The notes under the pieces were generated by a model that was given only the letters and a program-made list of their open reading frames with translations, was not told where the DNA came from and did no database searches. A DNA stretch of 30,555 nucleotides, from the NCBI GenBank assembly GCA_001687465.1, contig LVLI01001173.1:1-30555 (forward strand), given 5' to 3'. The DNA comes from Halocafeteria seosinensis (lineage: Eukaryota > Sar > Bigyra > Bicosoecida). Below, piece after piece: positions 9,431 to 19,419 of the stretch. A program made the position numbers and the translations under genes. Every line of letters begins with the position of its first letter. Positions within the stretch are counted from its first letter, which is position 1.

Positions 9431-12102
9431 ATGGACCAATCGACGTATGCGCGAGCGTCACCGACGCATTGTACGGAGAATGAGAGCTCCCCGAACGTGA
9501 CCTTTACTTCTTCAACAACGCCTTCGATCCCCGCCGGATATCCAGAGGCTTATACACGTCATACACAGGCCGATACGCCTCATGAAGGGGTGTCCGTACT
9601 TGTGCACAATGTCAGCCATTCCGACTTCTTCGTGTCTCTGGAGGCGTGCCAAGGGGAGGGAGGGGGAAGCTGTCGACGCGACCGGGGATCCGATAGGAAT
9701 GCTGCAAGAGCGCCAGAATCGAATATAAAGAGTTTAAGGAAGCGCAGACGTGTTGTTGACGAAATTTCAGGCTCATCGAACTCGCGGGAGTTTGTTCCAT
9801 CGAGCAAAGAACAAGCGACGCAAACGGACCAAGTGGGCGAAGAAATCAGCCGTGATGAACGACAAGTGCGTCAGGACGAAGAGATACAACCACAACCCTT
9901 TGCTCGACCAAAGTTTTCAGCATTTGATCCGGTATCGGCGGCTGTGTTACAGTTTCTCAAGGAGACTCACTGTCCAAATTACCCCATGGAAGTTATCATG
10001 CATCCGTCGGAAGTGGTCGGGATGAACTACCCAATTGGACTCTCACTCCGTAAGTATTCACTCTGGGCCGTTTACGTTCTACACACACGGCACTGTTCAT
10101 TTTGGAGCCTGAAATCGCAGCTGATAGGTTGGTGTTCCCGGCCTGGGATGATTTCAAGCTTCGTGATCCGAGAGTGTGTATTTCAGGTCCTAAGCCTGCT
10201 CTGACGGGAGCCATTTTCCCCCTGATTTCTATTATTCTCCCGAAATGGCATCACTTGTTAACTGAAGGAGGGATCTCGGGGAAAAAAGTGCTAATCCTAT
10301 TGAGTGGATCAGGTACTCCTCGAAATCGGGAACACCGTATGGCCGGCAACAGTACAATTAACACGTCGAGGCTAATGGAGGTTTTTGTCAAAATCCTCTA
10401 CCCAGACATCGAAGTTGTACAGCTCGCATCCCCCGACAGTATATTCCGATTTGACCAGAACGTTCGATTTATGCGAAGCCAACTTCAGCCTATAATTAAC
10501 GAGGAAAGAAGATTATTAGCACAGAAATTCGATGACACATGGAAGCAGCGATTTCACCTAACGTTAGCGTTGGCTGACGGAGCTCCAGCTCGGGTTGCTG
10601 CCTTGAACGCAGCGCTTCGACAATACCGCCCCAACTACCTTCACCTTTTCGAACTAAAGAATCTCTGGTTTAACGGTCTTGTTACAACCGCGGACATCGA
10701 CTTCTTTCCTTTCGAGACTGGTGAGTCGCTTGCTGTAGGTAACCTCAATGCCCTTCGTAGTATTCAACGTCTTCTTTCCCACATGAAATTCGCAGCCCAA
10801 GTGTCGCCGCCAGTGGATATGGAATCACTCTCAGGCCTACTAAGACAGCTTGCAACCGAAATGTTAGATCACTACCGAAAGTTTACGAGCATTCGCGACG
10901 GTCACTTGGGAGACGCAGGCCATGATCTTGCAACGTTCTGGTTGCGAAAAAGCAGGAAACCGGTACTCGCTGTTCTTGCGGTTCAAAAAGAAGGGGATGA
11001 GTGCCCCACATTTTACAGGTGAGCATTTATAGTGCTTTCTCAAATTGTATTGCAAAATAGGTTGGCAATAACATTCATTTGCAGAGGAATGAACATGGAA
11101 GTTTCAATGCCCACAGGCTCCCTGTGCGCAGAGAGAAACGCTATAGGAAGTGCATTAGTCAGTGACCCTTCATTGAAGCGGCGAGACATCAAAGCTGTTG
11201 CCGTACTATCCGTGACGCTGCTCCCAACACAATCTTGGAAGCCTATCAAGCAAGTAATGAATGAGCGGAAGTCCGCAACAGAACGGGAGCACAATTCCTC
11301 TGGAAATACGGAAAAACGCAAGACAACAGACAGTACAGCCATTACCCCTGAAGCAAAAGCTGCTTTCTATGTCATGGATAGAACTCATGGTAAGAATTAC
11401 AACCAAGATGAGAATTTTACATTGGAAGCAACTAGAGGGGAATCGTCCTCTGTTACTCCTCCACGAGCTGAGCCATACAATAAGGTTGCTTCAGAGAAAG
11501 TATTCAGAAGCCCTGCCTCCAAGAGAAATTTGCCGACCGAAACTCCCGCTTCGCTTGATCTTAGCAACGATGAGCGGGAGTCATCAAGTTCCAACGGTGA
11601 AGGACTAGAGGAAAGGCAATCAAGTGACCAAAGTATCTCTTCTACCCAATCAGTGTTGATGCGGCAGGAGAGCGTGCAGCAACACTCGACTGGAAACTCA
11701 TTAGCCGAGATAGTGACTTCGACCAAGCCCGATGGATCCCCTAGGAGTCAGAGTGACTTTATACCGTCTCCAATAAAACTAGATGGCGAGAATCGCTCTG
11801 GTTCTTTATCGGATATCTCGCAAGCTGCAGGGGTCGTGCGGCCGCTTCAGCGAGGTGAGCATGACTGTTTCTCGAGACGAAAGAAGATTACTCCCGTTTT
11901 CCCGAAAGTGACGGAGAAGCAGATTCGAGAGGAGGGTTTAGGGGAGGGAGTTGATGGTTCTGATATCGTTTTGAACCCAATTTCTCCCTGCGGAAGCTGT
12001 ATTGAATGGCTCAAGAAGGTTGACGAAGTAAACCCAGATTTGGCCGTTGTCACGTTCACTGATACCAGCTGCAAGAAGCTCTATATCCGTAACGTTGTCT
12101 AG
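9431..12102 (+). CDS. Cytidine-deaminase-domain protein with conserved N-terminal Rossmann-like region
   Basis: Exons 9431-10049, 10121-11018 and 11085-12102 (introns 71 and 66 nt) join in frame to 844 residues. Residues 1-165 are polar and probably disordered, with a basic KSLRKRRRVV patch that may be a nuclear signal. About 180-440 is a compact region with KVLILLSGSGTPR, GNSTINTSRLMEVF, FDQNVRFM and DGAPARVAALNAALRQYRP, which looks like an alpha/beta nucleotide-binding fold. From about 475 a CDA-type deaminase begins: YRGMNMEVSMPTGSLCAERN, with zinc ligand Cys520 and proton-shuttle Glu522. The second zinc motif, PCGSC (Cys808, Cys811), comes about 285 residues later, against about 30 in free cytidine deaminases; the gap is a Ser/Glu/Arg-rich insertion. 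Catalytic residues are intact, so zinc-dependent deamination of a nucleoside, nucleotide or nucleic acid is likely, but the substrate is unknown. I chose the first in-frame ATG. Confidence 0.82.
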
Positions 12103-12659
12103 AGTCTAGCTTTGGTACTTCCACTGACCCAAGCAGTGAATGGAAACAAGGGAGCTGGTGTGACTATCTCTTACAAGGATCAGTGTCTGAATCTTTGCTC
12201 ATATGAGCTTTACATACTGTACATTGTACAACGAATTGTACTTGTACACCGTACTCATATTGTTACTTCTCCATGTACCCCAGCACACCATCGCGAAGGA
12301 AGCTCAACTTGGTTTCCCAAAATTGTCCTCCAAGCTTGATGCAGCATTTTCGCACCACAGCCACTGTAGTCATTGGCGTGTGTTTTGCAATTTTTCTACC
12401 TCAACAAGCCATAGAATTCCTTCGTCGCCGGTTGTAGCCACAACGAGCGAAAGGTCGCGCGCCGCCGACGACCGCTTTCCGGGATACCCGGGATCCATTG
12501 CAATATATCGTTGCAACCAAACTGGTTTGTTGTATCTGATGATAAAAACTTGATGCGCTCGTATTTTTCGAACTGGACGTACAAGTTGCCGACTCTGTAA
12601 GGCGTAAGGTGAGTCGTGGAATTCAAAAAAAGCAGCTGCGGCGTCGATCCCCACTTGAC
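12103..12659. other. Intergenic stretch before the integrase-like gene
   Basis: No supportable gene. Two overlapping minus-strand frames (12370-12761) run into the next gene's N-terminus, and neither has a known domain. A donor-like AAG/GTGAGT sits at about 12606-12614 on the plus strand, so a 5' exon or UTR intron of the next gene is possible but not proven. Confidence 0.35.
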
Positions 12660-13535
12660 ATGCCTCGCAAGAAAGTAGCCAGAAGGGCTGCTCGACGGGA
12701 GCCTTCGGATGGTAGAGATAAGGAGGCATCCAACAGTCACAACATGGAGCGAAGTGTTCATGAAGTTTTCGAGGAGTTCCTCGACGATTGCCGCGCGAGG
12801 TTACCGGAGAAAGCGGCTCGCCAGTATGAGAAACAACTGGACAATTTCAAAAATTCCTTGGAACGGCACGACGAATCGGCGCATTCATTGGAAATGGTGA
12901 TGGCGATTACTTATATCCCCGAGTTCCTCATGTACTATATGGTGCGCAAAGTGACGGGAGTAACGAAGAAACACCTCAAAGGAGCGGTCACTGTCATGAA
13001 AAATTTGGTCCAGTGGCTTCAGCGTAAAGAGTACATTGGGGTGTTCGGTACAAAAGCCGCCGAGCGACTGGAGAAATGCGGTGAGCACCTAGAAATGGCT
13101 GAGGATACTTTCGAAAGGATTGCAGAGTATGCTCCTTCACCTGATGGCGTGCACTCCAGGAACTATATGATGAATTCCCTTGACGCTGCACTGAGTGGAA
13201 AGAGCATCGCATTGCCTCCAGGAAACCTGCCGAATGGAATCTTCCCTGATGAAGAGGATCAGCGCAGAGGAATCTTTTCCATTGAGGATATTAAACCCGG
13301 GAAATTGTACGTGCAGAAAGAATCCCATTCACACGGCACACCGACAGGTGAGGTGCTGATTGTTAACGTGCCGGAAGAAGTAAGTAGTCATTGCCACAAA
13401 GGATGGACTCTTGAGGCTCGCCTAGAGAAGGATTCGCGAAACTGGAAAATAAAAGAGATTTGGACCATATATGTGATGGGTGCGTTCGGGGGAGACGGTA
13501 TGTTCTTCTTCATGGAAAAGGGTGATCACGAATAA
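12660..13535 (+). CDS. Integrase-core-like (SAM-like helical) protein without recombinase catalytic domain
   Basis: An intronless frame of 291 residues from the ATG at 12660; the frame is also open upstream, but no earlier ATG is seen. It starts with a very basic tail (PRKKVARRAARR). Residues about 30-160 are helical, with VHEVFEEFLDDCRARLPEKA and YEKQLDNFKNSLE, then YMVRKVTGVTKKHLKGAVTV and LVQWLQRKEYIGVF. This resembles the SAM-like core-binding domain at the front of tyrosine recombinases, but no R...HxxR...Y catalytic set follows. The C-terminal third is a small beta-rich region: GIFSIEDIKPGKLYV, GEVLIVNVPEEV, WKIKEIWTIYV. From memory, bacterial and archaeal proteins of unknown function share this layout, which would suggest transfer; a search is needed. 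DNA binding is plausible from the basic tail and helical domain, but is inference. Confidence 0.66.
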   Translation: MPRKKVARRAARREPSDGRDKEASNSHNMERSVHEVFEEFLDDCRARLPEKAARQYEKQLDNFKNSLERHDESAHSLEMVMAITYIPEFLMYYMVRKVTGVTKKHLKGAVTVMKNLVQWLQRKEYIGVFGTKAAERLEKCGEHLEMAEDTFERIAEYAPSPDGVHSRNYMMNSLDAALSGKSIALPPGNLPNGIFPDEEDQRRGIFSIEDIKPGKLYVQKESHSHGTPTGEVLIVNVPEEVSSHCHKGWTLEARLEKDSRNWKIKEIWTIYVMGAFGGDGMFFFMEKGDHE

Positions 13536-14626
13536 ACACCTCCTAACAGTTGAATACGAACGTATGCGCCCAGCTTGGCCCCTGGTACAGCCGGTAGTTG
13601 TATATCATTCAGGTAGGTCGGAAGCTCCTCGGTGCGGAGCTCATAGTGCATCTATGTAATTGAAACACGGTACAAGTTGTATTTCGCCAGAATTAGAGTT
13701 CAGCTTTGGCATACAGTGTTTACATCACATAAGCCACCCTTATTCGCGTGGAAATCAGAGTCTAGCCACATTAATCCGTTGGGCTATACCAGAGTCTCCC
13801 CGGAAAAGCCACTCAGCCTACGTCGGCGCGAGGTATAACTCACTTCCTTCAAGTTTCTTCGAGGAAGTTCTAAATTCCAAAATGTTCCGCAGTTACTCCA
13901 CAGACGAGATCGTCATCTCGAACACTATAGTGTACAGTGCGAGCAACATGTGCCGCCTGTAATCGCTGTTTTGTATCTAGCGTTCTCATGCAAAACAATG
14001 TGGCCAAGTTCCACTGTCGCCACTTGCTCACCCAATGTGAACAGAGATCGACGGCTGAGTTGCACGTTCGCTTGAGCAAACCTATACCTTCTGTATTGCC
14101 CAATCTAGATACAATTTCTCTCCTGCGTTCATCTGTAGAAGCGGGGCAAGGATCATGTAGCAGCATACGGTAATTGCGGAAGTTCAGTTTCCGGAATCCA
14201 ACCAACAAAATTAAATAAAGGGCCACTACGGAAGTGGCTTACGTCCACACCGGTTTTTCTATCGTGTCGTATTTTTTCAACGCTTGTGATAAATAAAAAA
14301 ATGCAGTGGAGCACGATTAGATGTTTTACTGGCTTCAGGCGACCGACACCCTGGGGTCCCAGCCTGGCAGCCGACACGTGCGACGTACGTTGGCGTTACG
14401 ACCTCGCCGGGAGATTCCTTTCTTTCCATAGCATGCCCCATACACTTTCAATACCTATGATTGCCAATGAAACCATGTGATGTAACACAGACAATAGGAT
14501 CCGGGTGCAAGAGAGTCAAAATTTGGGTCCATTGTCCATATAGAGCACCGCAACAGCTGTACTCGGTGTTTCTTCGCAAGGCGGCATCAGAAAACAGTTG
14601 CTTTACTGTCTATAATCGTCCTCCAA
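13536..14626. other. 1.1-kb intergenic stretch without a supportable gene
   Basis: Short frames on both strands (for example 13660-13962 plus, 13870-14226 minus) overlap and resemble no family. The part next to 14627 should contain the promoter of the PAS membrane protein gene. No repeat or RNA gene is visible. Confidence 0.4.
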
Positions 14627-16962
14627 ATGGCGTGTAATACGCTGACATGGTGCCTATGGAGGACCTTCGTCCACCCATGGTTCCAGCTGAAAAAAGTGCT
14701 TCTCGTGGACGATGCTGAGAAGAAGGCCTTCCTGGAGACCAAACTGCGGAAAGCAGCGACACATTCCTTCAAGCCATCTTCCAAAGCACCTTGCGTCAAA
14801 TCGCATTTCTACGGTTTATACATGAGTTTCCAGCCTCCGGGCGTCGAGAGAGCGTACCAGGAGTGGAAGGTCTACGACAATGCGCGAACGATCCTGATTG
14901 GGTTCAGCCTCATGACACTGATCATCGTGTATTACTGGCTGTCCGATTGGATGGGAACTGATGAGGGAGCTAAAGATCTTCGCTTAATTATTCGAGGGTA
15001 AGTTCGCTCTTGATGTTAATTTTTCGCGCAAATCGTAACTACAGGCCGCGTTTCGGAGCGCAGAATTAAACTACCGGTGCTGTTGATACTATTTCCGATA
15101 GCGCTTTCCCGGGAAATGAACCCACGGCTGAGAAATTATACAGTTCTCGGAATAATGTGCTTACTCTGCTTCTTACTGTTTCTGAGGTACATTTACGAAG
15201 CTAAAGAGTTGCTATACTTCCGATCAATGGGTAAGTGACGACTCGGGCACTGTTCCAGGAAACCGACTTCCTCACTTCATTCTGTGCAGGCATATGGACG
15301 ATATTTTTCAAGGTTGTAGCTTTTCTACTGACAGGGGTCCCCAGTGGCTATTTCTTGGTGGTCAATGCTTTTGATACCACTATTCATTTAGTCTGGCAGA
15401 ATTTTATACGCCCATATTCCACAGTGTCTGTGTACCCGTGGGAACTGCTCACTCTTCTCTTAATGCAAAATCAGTACTACTTAATGGAGAAACGCGACCG
15501 TGAGGATTTTCGATTGAAAGTGATTTCGTGGATGGAAAGACAAGAGAGAGACGCGCTGTCTCTTACATATGCTTATTGTGTGCACTTCACTAGGGACATC
15601 ATTGTGCTTCATAATCTGAAAGCGGACCAGAGGTCGTACTTTACATTCGTGAGGTAAGTGTACAAAAGCCTGACATAATTACCGGCATTTCTGGTAGACC
15701 TGATTTTGCCCGCCGCTTACAATCCACAGTCCCGCTGTAGAACCGTTAACTGGATGGACACCGGAAGATTTAATGGGTCAACTGGTCTCGGATTTCATCC
15801 ATCCTGAAGACAGCACTCTGGTCACTAACGTACTGGCCTTCGAAACTGCAAAAAGGGCCCCTGCCGTAACGAATGGCACCAATGGATATTTTGCTAGACT
15901 GAGTCGATTAGATGAGAATATTTCGAATCTAATTAAGCAGGTAGCAACCAGCACAATGCAGCATAGCATTACGACCAACAGACGGGGCGATGCCGAATCT
16001 AATTCGAACGAAGCTTCTATCAGCATTACAGGGAAAAGTCGATCTCTCGCCAGCTTTTTCGAAGAAAACGAAAACGCTGAGGAAGTCAAAGATCCTGATA
16101 GTGTATGGTCACGGGCGGTGGGCTCGCACATTGAATTCGCGGAACTATTCCAAACCCATTCGCTCCCCGACGATCAGCGAACTGATCCCGGATCAACGAC
16201 GGACGTGGAAATTCGGAGAGCTTCCGCTGCGCACGCCGCAGAGTCTAATGAAACGAACACCGTCGGAGCTGACAGAGAAGCTCAGAGTCTTGACCCTTCA
16301 AGGAGTGTGAGTGATTTCAGCGAAGCCGATTCAGCGCTCGGAGATGTACGTATCCCCGGGAGGCTTCGAAGAATAGCTACGAACCACTCTGCCTCTGACT
16401 ATCACGATCCGGACGCATTCGAACGAGCGGAAGACAATAAGGATAACAGCTTGCGCCTTAATGGGACAGATCACGGTAGGATTCAATCCTGGGTTCGCTT
16501 TCGAATGGCTTGCAAGCGCGGAGGCTATGTTTGGCTAGAAGGCTCATATAACGCGACTCCCCGAGGAGTCATGGCTATATGTATGTATTCATCTCCATAC
16601 TGCCGTAAAGGATAAAACCGTCCATGTCGAATATTCCTGTGCAGATAGACAACCCACGGGAGAATGACGTCCCAGCTGATTGTCTACGGGGAGTAGAATC
16701 CAATAAATACATGCTGCGCGCTCTCACGACTCCAGAAGGTCCATTCTTGTACACAATGCTAAGCAAAAGCGAAATCAGATCTGATTCTGCGTTGCACACA
16801 AGTTGTGACCGAGGAATTCACAATGATGACAGGAATACAGCTGTAAGAATCGAATATGCTGAAAGTTGCTCGTCCTTGGAAGGCTTGGTTGAGGTCCTCG
16901 ACGATACATCCAGCGTAGCGGCAATACGCGGAGATATGGTACATGCAAAAGTATTCCTTTAG
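14627..16962 (+). CDS. Multi-pass membrane protein with an interrupted C-terminal PAS domain
   Basis: Exons 14627-14997, 15064-15230, 15290-15653, 15730-16580 and 16676-16962 (introns 66, 59, 76 and 95 nt) join in frame to 679 residues. Hydrophobic segments lie near 87-106, 127-139, 150-168 and 181-205, so residues 85-205 form a four-helix membrane unit. A PAS domain starts at 301 with SPAVEPLTGWTPEDL and DFIHPED, typical of the first strands and helices of sensory PAS folds. Its last strands (RFRMACKRGGYVWLEG, GVMAI) come only at 554-584, after about 210 Ser/Asn/Asp/Glu-rich residues. PAS domains bind small ligands or partners. No kinase or DNA-binding domain follows, so output is unknown. 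The last splice is uncertain: a stronger acceptor at 16642-16644 would give a stop at 16667 (591 residues), whereas the one used here keeps a 95-codon frame open. Confidence 0.74.
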
Positions 16963-17089
16963 GATACTCAAACGAGTGTGCCAATCCAAACAAAATCAGC
17001 GTTCTGCGGCTTCTACTGATGCGCGATTTAGCAATCATACCCGAGCATGGCATGAACATCCTCATTGGGCCGCATTTGGCTCCTCTTGA

Positions 17090-18205
17090 TCAACTGGATG
17101 TCTGTTTTGTGAGTCGGTGTACATGCTGTATCAAATGAAGTTTACATGATAATGATATGTTTACGGCGTAGTTGTATAGTTCCTCATCTAACGAGTTTGA
17201 CTGCCGTAAGTAATCCAGTGCGTCCGCGTTCTGCTCCAAATAGCCATTGTTAGGATTTTCGTGACCGAAATCAATATCGTACCAACGGAAGATCGGCTCC
17301 AAGCATTCATGAACAAGTTTCTGGTCATGAAGTGGGACAATCACAGCGAAAGTTTCTCGGAGCTTACGCTTTGCACGATCCAAGTGATCCCTTGTTAGTG
17401 ACCCGGTAGGCAGATAAAAGACAGATGGGCCCAGTAGGAATCTAATGTAGTAGTTGTCAAAGAAAGCCTCCATGATTCCGTGCTGAAGATGCCCGATGGG
17501 AGGCTCCGCTCCTTGTAGCCACTTGACTGTATCTAATGCACTCATCCTATGTGCAGTAAGATGGCTTTGTATACGGTCTATTGGTGGCCGGATATTAGCA
17601 ATGTAATGAAAGTACCGGGGGCAGCTCTCAATTTCCAGAAAAGTTTCCGAAGCAACAAATGAATAGATCCTCAACCTATTATACCGCTCTTGACAAGACA
17701 ATCGGGCAAATTCTCCAGCTAATTGCGGCTCTAAGAGCTTCTGAACCATTTCCTCTTCCGAGTTACAAGTGGCTTCCACGTTAACCATTTCCCCATTCCG
17801 CTGTGCCGCCAGACAAACTCCAGTCCCTCCTACTTTGTGGAAGTGAATAAATCTCGGTAGTTTCCTCTCCCCACTCATCAAATACCTTCTTGTAAGCCCC
17901 CAGTCTTTATCGAATTTGGATTCCTCATCTACGTCTGGGATTTTCCGCGAGGAAGTAACTCGGGCTCTTCCTCTCTTTTCAATACCATCGTCATGTAAGG
18001 GTGATGACCAATTATACCCGGGACTGCCTGTGCTCTTATTGGGTGAATAATGACCTTGTATCGCTTTCAAATCGTGTCCTCCGGTGTAGGACATGGGGGA
18101 CCTTAGAATCACTCTTTCTGAATAAATAATGTAGTTTTGGACTAGCACGTAGGATATAATAACACTCATAGATATGGTAAACAGTCCCCAGCCTCCATTG
18201 GCCAT
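17090..18205 (-). CDS. Type II membrane carbohydrate sulfotransferase, copy 1
   Basis: An intronless frame of 371 residues from the ATG at 18205-18203; the frame continues upstream only without an ATG. A signal-anchor helix at about 8-28 suggests a type II Golgi protein with a lumenal catalytic domain after a polar stem. The PAPS-binding 5'-phosphosulfate loop is FIHFHKVGGTGVC (119-131), and the 3'-phosphate motif is IRPPIDRIQSHL (205-216). This is the arrangement of 2-O- and related polysaccharide sulfotransferases, which move sulfate from PAPS to sugar hydroxyls. It shares IRFLLGP, a TRDHL(D/E)(R/K)AKRKL block and FAV(I/V)VPL with the copy at 22918-23961, including the order and spacing of conserved blocks. 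Cysteines near the two motifs also match, so disulfides are likely conserved. Acceptor sugar is unknown. It converges on the PAS membrane protein gene (127-bp gap). Confidence 0.83.
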   Translation of the reverse strand: MANGGWGLFTISMSVIISYVLVQNYIIYSERVILRSPMSYTGGHDLKAIQGHYSPNKSTGSPGYNWSSPLHDDGIEKRGRARVTSSRKIPDVDEESKFDKDWGLTRRYLMSGERKLPRFIHFHKVGGTGVCLAAQRNGEMVNVEATCNSEEEMVQKLLEPQLAGEFARLSCQERYNRLRIYSFVASETFLEIESCPRYFHYIANIRPPIDRIQSHLTAHRMSALDTVKWLQGAEPPIGHLQHGIMEAFFDNYYIRFLLGPSVFYLPTGSLTRDHLDRAKRKLRETFAVIVPLHDQKLVHECLEPIFRWYDIDFGHENPNNGYLEQNADALDYLRQSNSLDEELYNYAVNISLSCKLHLIQHVHRLTKQTSS

Positions 18206-19419
18206 TTTATAGCCTTGGCTGCCAGGTCCATGGAGGAAGATTGCGAGCCCAAACAAGACTTTATGGAGGCTTATAGCATATTATTTACATTATATCACCC
18301 AGAAGGAAATGAATTAGAAGAATCTACAGACAAGAATCTATGGAATCATCCACCTTATGCCGCTGTCGCATCAAGACAACCTTGCGTAAAGGTCTCCCAA
18401 ACAGGACGACCCGATTGAAGTTCCCTCCTGGAATTTCCCTGCAAGTCTTGAGCCCATGGGCCACGGTAGGTCCTCGGGGGAAGTTTGGCTATGCAGTATA
18501 GATATCAAGCACCTATGAGCTATGAAGGAGGAGTTGCTGACGCATGCAACTTACAATCATTTATGGTAATTTGTAGCCAGTTGTACGGCACTCAATGCCG
18601 TTTCCACTTCGCTGAATTCGGGAAAGTAAGAAAATAACGAGCTTGAATGCATCATTGAGTTCGGATTAAGTCAATCCACCTGTGATATAGCCGTCAGCTC
18701 AAGGTATTATAACCGTATCAATTTGCAAAGTGCGTGTGTGTGTTTGTGTGTTTGTTTGCAGAAGATTGACCCTTCTTGTTTGGTGTGCACTGCACACCGA
18801 CTACATCACCACCGATGTGCCACAACGTGGCTATTAACCAATACAGTGATGCATGTAGTTGGTACAGTAGCTTTGTCTGTCTTCACGGTGCATGGATGTA
18901 GTCGTGGTCTATTTGAATACTGTACACGTACACCGACAGTCAGCCGGTAGGCGTATATACACTCGCAGGAGAACTTCTTTTTCCCTTTCTGAATTTTAGA
19001 GAACTTTCTATGAAATCCTATGTTATTGGCGAAGAAATTCAAACAGGGACTTGTGTGGGGTGCTACCACACAACAGAAAGCGAGTCCCCTAGGTACGCCG
19101 GCTACCGTTGGAGACTTACTGACTCCTCCAGGTAGGTGCTGGCTCAGCCTGGCTGACTTCTTGTGCTCTCACGGTGTGTATTAGCTAATGTATTGCTCCT
19201 ACCGGAAGAAGTCTAGTCTACACGCATGTTAGTCAGACCGTGTTCGGAGTGAATCATACCAGTACTGGAGCTATTTGGTCAAATGCTCTACTGCCGGTGA
19301 CTGCCAAACTCTCACTTGTAGGAGAACAACAAAAAGTTTGTCAAAAAAAAGTTGTGTAATTGGTTTGCCATCACACATTTACTCATTAGAGAAGCGCTTA
19401 CGTACATTACAAGCCAGAT
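18206..19419. other. 1.2-kb divergent intergenic region between sulfotransferase copy 1 and PP2C gene
   Basis: The genes on either side are transcribed away from each other, so both promoters should lie here. A GT-rich tract spans about 18730-18757. Frames are short and unrecognised. No RNA gene is visible. Confidence 0.4.

Noticed and set aside
12370-12761. Two overlapping minus-strand frames of about 120 codons, one with a WD40-like stretch (VVATTGDEGILWL)
   Set aside because: They overlap each other and the N-terminus of the better supported plus-strand gene; a single short match is not enough.
13660-13962. Plus-strand frame of 100 codons
   Set aside because: No ATG near its start, no domain, and overlapping frames on the other strand are equally long.
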